Shown piece by piece: positions 17,402 to 24,959 of a DNA stretch of 64,000 bases. Each line of letters starts with the position of its first letter. Within the stretch, counting starts at the first letter, position 1. The stretch covers positions 1 through 64,000 of the forward strand of contig CAZIJO010000006.1 of NCBI GenBank assembly GCA_964539515.1. Direction: 5' to 3'. The notes beneath the pieces are model-generated. The model did not search any database. It was not told the DNA's origin and was given only the letters and a program-made list of their open reading frames with translations. The DNA comes from JADLHS01 sp964539515. Its GTDB lineage: Bacteria; Verrucomicrobiota; Verrucomicrobiia; Limisphaerales; JADLHS01. A program made the position numbers and the translations under genes.

Positions 17402-17938
17402 ATGAAACTTGCCTTCACGCTGTTCGGTCTCGGCATGGCTTTGATGGCGAATGCAGCGCCGCTGAACCCGCTGGCTGCCCTCGTCACCAATGCTCCCGCC
17501 TGCATCGATTTGCCGGACCAATTCGAGGTGCGGCACAAGCTCACCTTCCCCGCCACCAATCTCCTCCTACTGACGATTGCAGACCATGAAGGCTCAAAGC
17601 AAGTTGCGAGCTGGGTGGCCCCGGTGCACAGCCGCTATGGCCCGCGCGTAGCCATCAGCGGCATCGCAGCTGTATCCGCGGTGCCGGGATGGTTGCGAGG
17701 TGTGGTGCGCCGGCAGTTTCGGCAGCAGCAATCTTATCCGGTCCTGCTGGACTGGTCCGGCGCCACCGTGAAAGCCTTCGCCAGCGCGCCGGATTGCGTC
17801 AACGTCTTCGTCGTCGATGAACAAGGGCGGATCTTGAATCGGTTCACCGGAGAAGCACAGGCGCGTAATTTGGCGGCATTGTATTCCACGATCGATCTGG
17901 CCCTGGCGGGGAACAAGCACTCGGTCACGCCGCCATGA
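17402..17938 (+). CDS. Secreted protein of unknown function, possible thioredoxin-like fold
   Basis: 178 residues from the ATG at 17402, chosen because it begins a clear signal peptide (MKLAFTLFGLGMALMANAAP); the frame is open further upstream but with no sensible coding. The mature part alternates strands and helices (NLLLLTIADHEG, PRVAISGIAAV, YPVLLDWSG, VNVFVVDEQGRILNRFTGEA), reminiscent of a redoxin/YtfJ-type thioredoxin fold, but without a CxxC. Its stop overlaps the photolyase start by four bases (ATGA), so it is translationally coupled to DNA repair. Function is not assigned. Confidence 0.75.
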   Translation: MKLAFTLFGLGMALMANAAPLNPLAALVTNAPACIDLPDQFEVRHKLTFPATNLLLLTIADHEGSKQVASWVAPVHSRYGPRVAISGIAAVSAVPGWLRGVVRRQFRQQQSYPVLLDWSGATVKAFASAPDCVNVFVVDEQGRILNRFTGEAQARNLAALYSTIDLALAGNKHSVTPP

Positions 17939-19401
17939 AGCGCGCCGACGTCACCGGCGGGGGGCGCGCGGCCGCCACCCTGGTTTGGTTCCGGATCGAT
18001 CTGCGGCTGGCGGACAACCCGGCGTTGCTGGCGGCGACAAAATTGGGCGGCCCGGTCGTGCCTGTCTTTATTCACGCACCAGAGGAGGAAGCGCCCTGGT
18101 CGCCGGGCGGCGCGTCGAATTGGTGGCTGCATCAATCGCTAACCGCCCTGGCCGCCTCACTTCACAAAGCCAGTTCCCGGTTGATCATCCGGCGCGGACC
18201 AACCCGGGAAGCTCTGCTAACGCTCGTGGCCGAGACCGGCGCCACGGCGGTAGTCTGGAATCGCCGTTACGAACCGGCCGTCATTGCCCGCGACAAAGGC
18301 GTCAAAGAGGCGCTGCGCCATGCCGGGGTCGGGGCTGAAAGCTTCAATGCTGCGTTGTTGCATGAGCCTTGGACGATTAAAAACCAGAGCGGGCTGCCAT
18401 TTCGGGTCTTCACCCCGTTTTGGAAACACTGCCTTGCGCAACCCGCTCCGCCTGCGCCTTTGTCCGAACCGGGCAGGTTGATTGCGCCCCGGCAGTGGCC
18501 CGGAACGCTTGCCCTCAACGATCTGGAACTCGAACCAAAATTCAACTGGGCACCCGGGCTCAAGGCCGCCTGGCAACCGGGCGCCGCCGGCGCCCACACC
18601 CAACTCAAACGCTTCCTCGAGACAGCCCACACCAACTACAGCGACCAACGCAATCAACCCGCCGTGGCTGGCACCTCGCGGCTTTCGCCGCATCTCCACT
18701 TTGGCGAAATAAGCCCCCGCCAGATCTGGTCGGCGCTTCAAAACCATGCCGGCCACGGCCCGGGGGACTGGCGGGCGTCGCAATTCCTCACCGAGGTTGG
18801 CTGGCGCGAGTTTGCCCATCACCTCATCTATCATTTCCCACACACCCCGGACCAGCCATTGCGCGCCGAGTTTAATCGCTTTCCCTGGCGCCAAGACGCG
18901 GAGTTTCGCGCGGCCTGGCAAAGGGGGAACACCGGTTTTCCCATCGTGGATGCCGGCATGCGCGAGTTGTGGACCACGGGCTGGATGCACAATCGCGTGC
19001 GGATGATTGTGGCCTCCTTTCTCGTAAAGGACCTTCTCCTGTCCTGGACCGAAGGCGCCCGGTGGTTCTGGGACACGTTGGTGGACGCCGATCTCGCGCA
19101 GAACACGCTCGGCTGGCAATGGACCGCGGGCTGCGGGGCGGACGCCGCTCCGTATTTCCGCGTGTTCAATCCGATGAGCCAGGGCGCCAAATTTGATCCC
19201 AACGGGGATTATGTCCGGCGTTGGTGTCCCGAACTGGCAAAGCTTCCTGATGCGTGGCTGCACCAACCGTGGGAGGCCCCGCCGGAAATTCTCGCCCGTG
19301 CGGGGATCGTGCTTGGACGGGACTATCCCGAACCCGTGGTCAACCATGCCATCGCCCGCGAGATCGCCCTGGAGGCGTTTGCCACCCTCAAAGGCCGCTG
19401 A
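17935..19401 (+). CDS. phrB: Deoxyribodipyrimidine photolyase (cryptochrome/photolyase class I)
   Basis: 488 residues. The N-terminal antenna-binding Rossmann domain starts LVWFRIDLRLADNPAL. The C-terminal FAD domain has TEVGWREFAHHLIYHFP, WQRGNTGFPIVDAGMRELWTTG, MHNRVRMIVASFLVKDLLL, WTEGARWFWDTLVDADLAQN and GWQWTAGCGADAAPYFRVFNP, the set of FAD- and lesion-binding motifs of light-driven CPD photolyases. It would repair UV-induced pyrimidine dimers in the cytoplasm. It closes the light island and overlaps the unknown secreted-protein gene by ATGA. Presence beside a B12 photoreceptor and carotenoid genes is the classic arrangement of LitR regulons. Confidence 0.95.
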   Translation: MKRADVTGGGRAAATLVWFRIDLRLADNPALLAATKLGGPVVPVFIHAPEEEAPWSPGGASNWWLHQSLTALAASLHKASSRLIIRRGPTREALLTLVAETGATAVVWNRRYEPAVIARDKGVKEALRHAGVGAESFNAALLHEPWTIKNQSGLPFRVFTPFWKHCLAQPAPPAPLSEPGRLIAPRQWPGTLALNDLELEPKFNWAPGLKAAWQPGAAGAHTQLKRFLETAHTNYSDQRNQPAVAGTSRLSPHLHFGEISPRQIWSALQNHAGHGPGDWRASQFLTEVGWREFAHHLIYHFPHTPDQPLRAEFNRFPWRQDAEFRAAWQRGNTGFPIVDAGMRELWTTGWMHNRVRMIVASFLVKDLLLSWTEGARWFWDTLVDADLAQNTLGWQWTAGCGADAAPYFRVFNPMSQGAKFDPNGDYVRRWCPELAKLPDAWLHQPWEAPPEILARAGIVLGRDYPEPVVNHAIAREIALEAFATLKGR

Positions 19402-19502
19402 CTCGGCCAGCGCCAAAACACCTCCGGTCACCATGGTTTTTTGTCGAACCGACCGAGCTTCGACCTTGACGGCGGCGGAAGGGTTGATTGTATTATGCCC
19501 GA

Positions 19503-19898
19503 ATGAAGATAGGAATTTTTGTGATATTGGCCGGAGTTGCGCTCGGCATGACTGGCTGCGTTAACACCGTCACCGACGACAAGACCGCCGGGTTGTATTT
19601 GTCGCGGGACAAGGTCGAAGGCCGCTATAAGTTTCCGCTGAACACCGTATTTGAGGCATCGCGCAAAGCGCTCCAGGCTTTGGGGCAGGTGAGCCGCGAA
19701 TCCACGTTACTGGAAAGCACCAATCAGGTGCGGGCCCTCGAGGGAAAAGTTCGCGGTACCGATGTGTGGATCCGGGTTGAGGCGGTGGATCCCCAGGTGA
19801 CGGCCGTAAAAGTACAGGCGCGGACGACCTGGGTTGGCAGCGATGTTCCGGTCGCCCACGATGTGGAAAAGCAAATCGCTTTGGAACTCGCTCGCTAA
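19503..19898 (+). CDS. Lipoprotein, DUF3568-like (paralogue 1)
   Basis: 131 residues from the ATG at 19503. A lipoprotein signal ends at GMTGC (Cys near 19). The mature part has RYKFPLNTVFEASRKALQALG, then STLLESTNQVRALEGKVRGTDVWIRVEAV and a C-terminal helix with VAHDVEKQIALEL. The next gene repeats this architecture, so the pair arose by duplication. The pattern resembles the small DUF3568 lipoprotein family; role unknown. Confidence 0.8.
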   Translation: MKIGIFVILAGVALGMTGCVNTVTDDKTAGLYLSRDKVEGRYKFPLNTVFEASRKALQALGQVSRESTLLESTNQVRALEGKVRGTDVWIRVEAVDPQVTAVKVQARTTWVGSDVPVAHDVEKQIALELAR

Positions 19899-20023
19899 TC
19901 CGTTCGGTCCGGGAGCGACGGGTTCCGCCAAAGGCCTGGTGCGGGCGGGAGCCCGCCGCGGCCCCAAATCCAGCCCGGCTTCGTTCTTGACGCCCGTGGC
20001 GGATGTGATGGCATCTTAAGGAT

Positions 20024-20422
20024 ATGAAAAAAGAAACTCTTGCTGTGCTCGCCGCCGCCGCCCTTTGCGTCTTTGGTTGTAAGAGCAGCACCGTCGCGGA
20101 TCGGCAACCCGGCCCGATGCCGGGCTACCGCGACCGGACGGAACGCCGCTTTGATCGACCGCTGAACGATGTCTTCGCCGCGGCCAAGCGGGCCTTTGTC
20201 AGTTATGGAAACATCACCGCGGAGAACTCATTCTTCTCCACCACCAACCAGGTGCACACGCTGGCCGGCCTCGTGAATCAGTCCCGGGTTTGGATGCGAA
20301 TCGAAGGCGTGACGCCGACCGCCACGCTGGTGACCGTGCAAATTCGCGCCAAGATGGGCGGCACGGATCTGGCCATGGCGGAGGAGTTGGAAAACCGGAT
20401 CGCTTTTGAACTGACGCCTTGA
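20024..20422 (+). CDS. Lipoprotein, DUF3568-like (paralogue 2)
   Basis: 132 residues with lipobox VFGC (Cys near 19). It aligns along its length with the preceding lipoprotein: RRFDRPLNDVFAAAKRAFVSYG against RYKFPLNTVFEASRKALQALG, then STTNQVHTLAGLVNQSRVWMRIEGV, then MAEELENRIAFEL. A purine-rich AAGGAT lies just before the start. A strong terminator follows 35 bp after the stop. Confidence 0.82.
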   Translation: MKKETLAVLAAAALCVFGCKSSTVADRQPGPMPGYRDRTERRFDRPLNDVFAAAKRAFVSYGNITAENSFFSTTNQVHTLAGLVNQSRVWMRIEGVTPTATLVTVQIRAKMGGTDLAMAEELENRIAFELTP

Positions 20423-20456
20423 TCCTGCCGGACGCGGCAGCGATTCCCTTCAGCAG

Positions 20457-20490
20457 TGCCGGGCGGCAAAGGCCCGGCATTTTCGTTTTT
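20457..20490 (+). terminator. Rho-independent terminator after the lipoprotein pair
   Basis: TGCCGGGC at 20457-20464 pairs perfectly with GCCCGGCA at 20472-20479 across a 7-base loop and is followed by TTTTCGTTTTT, a textbook intrinsic terminator. Confidence 0.85.
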
Positions 20491-20606
20491 CCGACCGCTG
20501 CGGTAGTGACCGGCCAGCGTGGGAGAAGTTATCGCCCGCTTATGCATCCCCTGCCCTTTTCCGTTCGCATCCAGGGCCAGCCTGGTTTTCCAAACGCGCG
20601 GCGACG

Positions 20607-20906
20607 TCAAGACCCCGCCAGCCGCCGCAAATAGTCGAAGGCGAAAATCCCGCTATTGTGGCCGTCCCGCCAAACGGGCTGGATCGCATAACCGCCCACC
20701 GGGACGAAGCGCACCAGTTCAAAGGCCGTTGGCGCCAAAGGCGTGTCCGGCGATTTGTAAAGATTGCCCAGGATGTCCACTTCGCCGTGACAGCCCGCAC
20801 ACGGACAGGCTCGCCGCAGCTTTTCCAGGGCGATGAAACTTTCCGTTCCGTCATCCCAGCGGATCGCCAGCTCGTTCCCGATATTCTGAACATCCAATGC
20901 GCGCAT
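20607..20906 (-). CDS. DUF971 (GBBH-like N-terminal domain) protein
   Basis: 99 residues from the ATG at 20906, which has AGG eight bases upstream; a GTG two codons earlier is less well placed. The sequence IRWDDGTESFIALEKLRRACPCAGC and YAIQPVWRDGHNSGIFAFDYLR matches the DUF971 family, related to the N-terminal metal-binding domain of gamma-butyrobetaine hydroxylase. The Cys pair CPCAGC could help bind a metal or Fe-S. Its divergent neighbour is a NifU/IscU-like scaffold, and DUF971 proteins recur near Fe-S genes, so a link to Fe-S maintenance is plausible. Confidence 0.88.
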   Translation of the reverse strand: MRALDVQNIGNELAIRWDDGTESFIALEKLRRACPCAGCHGEVDILGNLYKSPDTPLAPTAFELVRFVPVGGYAIQPVWRDGHNSGIFAFDYLRRLAGS

Positions 20907-21031
20907 CGCCACAGCCTACAAAAAGAAGTCCCCCGGCACAAACGCCATCGCGCCGGCCGCCGGTCCGTCCGCGAAAATTGGCATGGGCAGCCCGGCGCAA
21001 ATCCGCTACCTTGGGCAGGGAAAACCAAGCC

Positions 21032-21538
21032 ATGAACAAAAGCACCAACGACGATTTACAGGCTCGCATCCAGGCCGCGCTCGCCGATCCGCAAAACCTG
21101 GGTGAGTTGGCCGACGCCGACGCCGTGGGCACAGTCGGCAATTCGGATTGCGGCGAAATGCTGCGGATGTGGGTGAAGTTCAAGCAGCAGGATGGCAAGC
21201 GGGTCATTGACCGCGCCACGTTTCAATCCTTCGGCTGCGAGACGGCCATTGCCGTTGCAAGTCTGGCGACGGAATTGATTCGTGGGAAAACCGCCGAGGA
21301 AGCGCTCGCGCTCAAGACGGAGGAACTGGCGGGTGAACTGGGCGCCCTGCCACCGATGAAAATTCACTGCGCCCAACTGGTGGAAGGAGCTTTGCGCTCG
21401 GCGCTCACCCCACCCGCGGGGTCGGCCCCACCACCACCGGAATCCAAGCCCGACCGGCCTGCCGCGGCGCCGACTTTGCTCGACAGCTTTTCCGCCACCA
21501 AGGCGGGCAGTGTCAAAATTACTTTTTTGGATCCGTGA
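21032..21538 (+). CDS. NifU/IscU-like iron-sulfur cluster scaffold
   Basis: 168 residues from the ATG at 21032. The three scaffold cysteines are visible in their usual contexts: NSDCGEMLRMWVKF, FQSFGCETAIAVASLATELIRGKT and MKIHCAQLVEGALRSAL. A Pro-rich linker and a C-terminal tail of about 45 residues extend beyond the core. It would assemble Fe-S clusters in the cytoplasm, but no isc/suf partners lie immediately beside it (a class V aminotransferase is far away at 49.8 kb). It ends 20 bp inside the convergent hflX gene. Confidence 0.88.
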   Translation: MNKSTNDDLQARIQAALADPQNLGELADADAVGTVGNSDCGEMLRMWVKFKQQDGKRVIDRATFQSFGCETAIAVASLATELIRGKTAEEALALKTEELAGELGALPPMKIHCAQLVEGALRSALTPPAGSAPPPPESKPDRPAAAPTLLDSFSATKAGSVKITFLDP

Positions 21539-22820
21539 CCGGCACGATGTACTGCGCGAACTCCGCGTGGTGATGCGGTGGAATCCGCGCTTTGAACTTC
21601 GCCAGCTTGCCCGTGTAACGGCGTTCGATCACCTGTCCGACCTTGTGCAAACGCGCAATCACCGCCGCCTGTTCGTGGGGGATGTGCAATTCCAGAAATT
21701 CACGCACCGGCCGCAACTGCGTGCCCAGTTCGGCGAGCAGGGCCGGGATGCCATCGCCGGTCGCCGCGGAAATGGCGACCGCATTGGGATGGCGCTCGAG
21801 GAACCGCCCCAGCGCTTCCCGGCTTCCGTTAAGCTGGTCAATTTTATTAAGCACCATGAGCGTCGGCTTCTCGCCGGCGCCGATCTCGGCCAGCACCGCG
21901 TTCACCGCCGCGATCTGTTCCTCGGCCTGGGAATGGCTGATGTCCACGACGTGCAACAGCAGATCCGCCTGCACGACTTCTTCGAGCGTGGCCTTGAAGG
22001 CCTCGACCAGTCCGTGGGGCAGTTTGCGGATGAACCCCACCGTGTCCGTGAGCAAAACATTCTGGTTCGTCGGCAGCCGCAGCCGCCGCGTCGTCGGATC
22101 GAGCGTGGCGAACAGGATGTCCTTGGCCAGCACGCCCGCGCCCGTAAGCCGGTTGAGCAACGTGGACTTGCCCGCATTCGTATAGCCAACGATCGACGCC
22201 AGCGGCCAAAGGCTGCGCTGCCGGCCGCCACGCTGCACGGCGCGGTGCTGGCGCACGGCGTCGAGGTCGCGCGTAATGCGATCAATGCGCTCGGACACCT
22301 TTCGCCGGTCGGCTTCCAACTGCGTTTCCCCTTCGCCACCGCGCATGCCGATGCCGCCCGATTGTCGCGACAAGTGGCCCCAAAACCGCGTGAGCCGCGG
22401 CAATAGATGCTGGAGCTGCGCCAGTTCAATCTGCAGCTTGCCCTCCCGCGTCCGGGCCCGCTGCGAAAAGATGTCGAGGATCAGCGCCGTGCGGTCGAGA
22501 ATCTTGACTTCGAAAATCTTTTCCAGGTTGCGGGTCTGCGCGGCCGACAGTTCATCATCGAAAATCACCGTGTCCACATCGTGCTGCCGGCAGAACCCGG
22601 CGAACTCGCTTGCCTTGCCCTTGCCGATATAGGTGGCGGGATTGGGGGTCTCGACCTTCTGCATGCCCTCCCCGACGACCTCGCCGCCGGCGGTGGTGGC
22701 GAGTTCCGCGAGTTCATCGAGCGACTCGCGCAGGTTGGCGGTGGTGCCGGACTTGAGTTCCAGTCCGACGAGAAAGACCCGTTCGGTCCGGGTATCGCGG
22801 GTTTCGATTAAGGCTTTCAA
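21519..22820 (-). CDS. hflX: GTPase HflX
   Basis: 433 residues. The N-terminal HflX domain (about 1-185) contains PATYIGKGKASEFAGFC and VIFDDELSAAQTRNLEKIF, and a QSGGIGMRGGEGETQLEADRR linker precedes the G domain. G motifs: VGYTNAGKSTLLNRL (about residues 208-222), DTVGFIRKLPHGL (switch II) and LNKIDQL (NKxD). HflX is a ribosome-associated GTPase that helps rescue stalled ribosomes under stress. It overlaps the scaffold gene tail to tail and starts 7 bp after the DUF433 gene stop. Confidence 0.97.
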   Translation of the reverse strand: MKALIETRDTRTERVFLVGLELKSGTTANLRESLDELAELATTAGGEVVGEGMQKVETPNPATYIGKGKASEFAGFCRQHDVDTVIFDDELSAAQTRNLEKIFEVKILDRTALILDIFSQRARTREGKLQIELAQLQHLLPRLTRFWGHLSRQSGGIGMRGGEGETQLEADRRKVSERIDRITRDLDAVRQHRAVQRGGRQRSLWPLASIVGYTNAGKSTLLNRLTGAGVLAKDILFATLDPTTRRLRLPTNQNVLLTDTVGFIRKLPHGLVEAFKATLEEVVQADLLLHVVDISHSQAEEQIAAVNAVLAEIGAGEKPTLMVLNKIDQLNGSREALGRFLERHPNAVAISAATGDGIPALLAELGTQLRPVREFLELHIPHEQAAVIARLHKVGQVIERRYTGKLAKFKARIPPHHHAEFAQYIVPVTDPKK

Positions 22821-22826
22821 ACTAGA

Positions 22827-23093
22827 TCAGGCATAATTGCCTGCATCAGCCATCTGACGGGCGACGAGGTAATCAATCTCCGCAAGATGATCCTCATAGC
22901 ACGACAGGCCCTCATAGACTTGCGCGCGGGTGACACGAGGCAACTGGCGCGTCACCGACTCCATCGTCTCGCCGTTCTGCAGTAGTCCTACGATGTCATG
23001 GACGCCGATGCGGGAGTTCTCCAAGCGGGCAGTGCCGCCGCAAACCCCGGGGGTTTTGACGATGTAACAGTACGTTTCAGCTGTCGCAGCCAT
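22827..23093 (-). CDS. DUF433 protein (antitoxin-like, orphan)
   Basis: 88 residues. TPGVCGGTARLENSRIGVHDIVGLLQNGETMESVTRQLPRVTRAQVYEGLSCYEDHLAEID is the typical DUF433 sequence (PxixxGxpvirGTRi...V). DUF433 proteins are usually paired with a DUF5615 PIN-like toxin directly downstream. Here hflX follows after 6 bp, so no partner is present. It may be a solitary survivor or regulate something else. Confidence 0.85.
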   Translation of the reverse strand: MAATAETYCYIVKTPGVCGGTARLENSRIGVHDIVGLLQNGETMESVTRQLPRVTRAQVYEGLSCYEDHLAEIDYLVARQMADAGNYA

Positions 23094-23144
23094 ACACGAA
23101 CTCTACTACAGCCCCGATGGAGCAACAACGCCTTTGTTGGTGGC

Positions 23145-24710
23145 TCACTGCTCGGCACATTCTTTCCGATAGCCCGCAATCTCTTCCGGTAGAGCCGGAG
23201 TGGGCCAGACGAAATCCTTGCGCACCCAGAGCTGACGCGAGTTGGATTTGTCCGCCGGCAAGGACAAATCGCCACCGTCGTCTTTGCCATCCGTGCCCAC
23301 GGAATACAGCACAAAGCTACCGTCGCTGTTTAGCCGGTACTTAATGGGCTTACCGTCCATGTAGTCGGTCGGCACAGCGGAGAGAAATTCCGGCACCAGC
23401 GCGTCGAGCGTGGTGGGAGGTTTGCCCTGACGTAGTGAATATCGCTTGAGCGCGATGGCGCTGAGCACCCAGGAACGCTCCGTCTCCAGGCGCATGGACT
23501 TGGCAACCGCACTCGCAATCGTGACATTTGCGCAATCGGGATGACGCAATCGATCAAAGAAATCACCATCAGCACATTCCAGAAGCAGAGCTGTAATGGC
23601 TTCCTCAGTTGGAACGAGCGACTTGTCTTTGGCAGCGCTTCGGGCGATGTCAATCAGGCTCTGCATGGTTGTCAGATTATGCCGTTGGGCTTGATGCGAC
23701 CAGGCGAAGCGCCAGATTCTACAGTAAACCTGCTTCTTTAAGAAGCGTCCAATCTGCTCGTTGAATGAGAACTCAGGCACATTCCATTCACTTGTGGTTA
23801 TGTTGAAGCCTTCGGCATACATCTCCTTCCATCCGAACAACGAGTCATAAGCGTAGTCGTTGGAACCTCGCATCGCGTCATAGGACACGTCACAAAAGAC
23901 ACGTTCACCCTCAAGGGTGCGAGCCATCTCGGTGACGAATATCTGACTCTCCCACGCCGACTGCATTGCCGCCAAATCTTCATCGGTCCAACCGTCAGCG
24001 TGGAGCGCCTCCCAGGTATCCAATTTGGCGATGCCGCTTATGGCAATGCGCACCAACTCGCTGATGACGATCCGGTCCTCAGCAAGGAGGCGCGGAAGGC
24101 GGATTTGGACCAGCAGATAATCAAGGGCGTCATGGTTTCTGCCTTCGTGCAAAGCCAACTGGGCTCCTGCGCTCAACCAGTGGGTGAGTGACTTCGCAGA
24201 AGACAAATGAAGAAACTTCATTTTCGCGCCTTCAGACAAATCCAATCGGTTATTGAGAACCGGTTTTGCCATTGACGTGCGAATCTCCTCCAGGATTGTC
24301 GCGTTGGCTTTCAGGTCGGCGGCGATCTGATCCCAGCGATTGGTTACCTTTTCGCTGACCCATTCTTCGTTACGATACGTCCCGGTTTCCACCCATTCGC
24401 TTTCGCGAAAACAAACAACCGCTCGACCCGACGGAACCAGCTTCATGCGCGGCGGGTAACTATGGGGCAGCACCGTTCCGCGTTTGAGGCGTTCAATGGC
24501 CGCGATGGCGGTCGGAGCGCCGTTGTCCGCTTCGGCGAATGTCATGACAAAATCCTGTGGCGATAACTTCTCCCCTTTTGCCAGCAGTTCCTTTTTGTAG
24601 CTGGCCAGGGCGATTTGTCCGCGAAAACGCTCGAACAAGAGGAAGACCACGGGCAGCACGATGAGTGCGAGCAGAATCTTGCCAAGAAGCTTGAGCCGGC
24701 GTTTGAGCAT
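23145..24710 (-). CDS. Membrane-anchored protein of unknown function
   Basis: 521 residues. A single N-terminal membrane helix (about 9-27, preceded by a basic MLKRRLKLLGK) suggests an inner-membrane anchor with the bulk outside the cytoplasm. The rest is mostly helical. Near the C-terminus is KRYSLRQGKPPTTLDALVPEFLSAVPTDYMDGKPIKYRLNSDGSFVLYSVGTDGKDDGG, a type II secretion pseudopilin-like tail motif (DxxDGKPxxYR...G.F.LYSxGxDGxDDGG) that is widespread in PVC bacteria. The full-length family is not one I can name. AT content is somewhat higher than in neighbouring genes. Confidence 0.75.
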   Translation of the reverse strand: MLKRRLKLLGKILLALIVLPVVFLLFERFRGQIALASYKKELLAKGEKLSPQDFVMTFAEADNGAPTAIAAIERLKRGTVLPHSYPPRMKLVPSGRAVVCFRESEWVETGTYRNEEWVSEKVTNRWDQIAADLKANATILEEIRTSMAKPVLNNRLDLSEGAKMKFLHLSSAKSLTHWLSAGAQLALHEGRNHDALDYLLVQIRLPRLLAEDRIVISELVRIAISGIAKLDTWEALHADGWTDEDLAAMQSAWESQIFVTEMARTLEGERVFCDVSYDAMRGSNDYAYDSLFGWKEMYAEGFNITTSEWNVPEFSFNEQIGRFLKKQVYCRIWRFAWSHQAQRHNLTTMQSLIDIARSAAKDKSLVPTEEAITALLLECADGDFFDRLRHPDCANVTIASAVAKSMRLETERSWVLSAIALKRYSLRQGKPPTTLDALVPEFLSAVPTDYMDGKPIKYRLNSDGSFVLYSVGTDGKDDGGDLSLPADKSNSRQLWVRKDFVWPTPALPEEIAGYRKECAEQ

Positions 24711-24959
24711 GGTCAGAGCTTAATACCCCATAGTGATGCTACAATTACAATTCTTGGCTCGAATTCCAGATACACCGGTGCGCTTTCAAAACCAGCCTCC
24801 TTCGGCTTTTGCGGTGTTCCCGCCTATGAAGGCGTGGTTCGGCCCCATCGTTCCGGTTATCCACAAAAGAGGACAGAACGCTCTGGCATTGCCGGGGTGA
24901 GTTCGGCAAGGTATCCCAAATTCGTGGCGGCGCTTGGATGCCGCCGCCCAAAGGGTAAC

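Noticed and set aside
18217..19434. 405-codon minus-strand frame
   Set aside because: Antisense to the photolyase gene; no motif.
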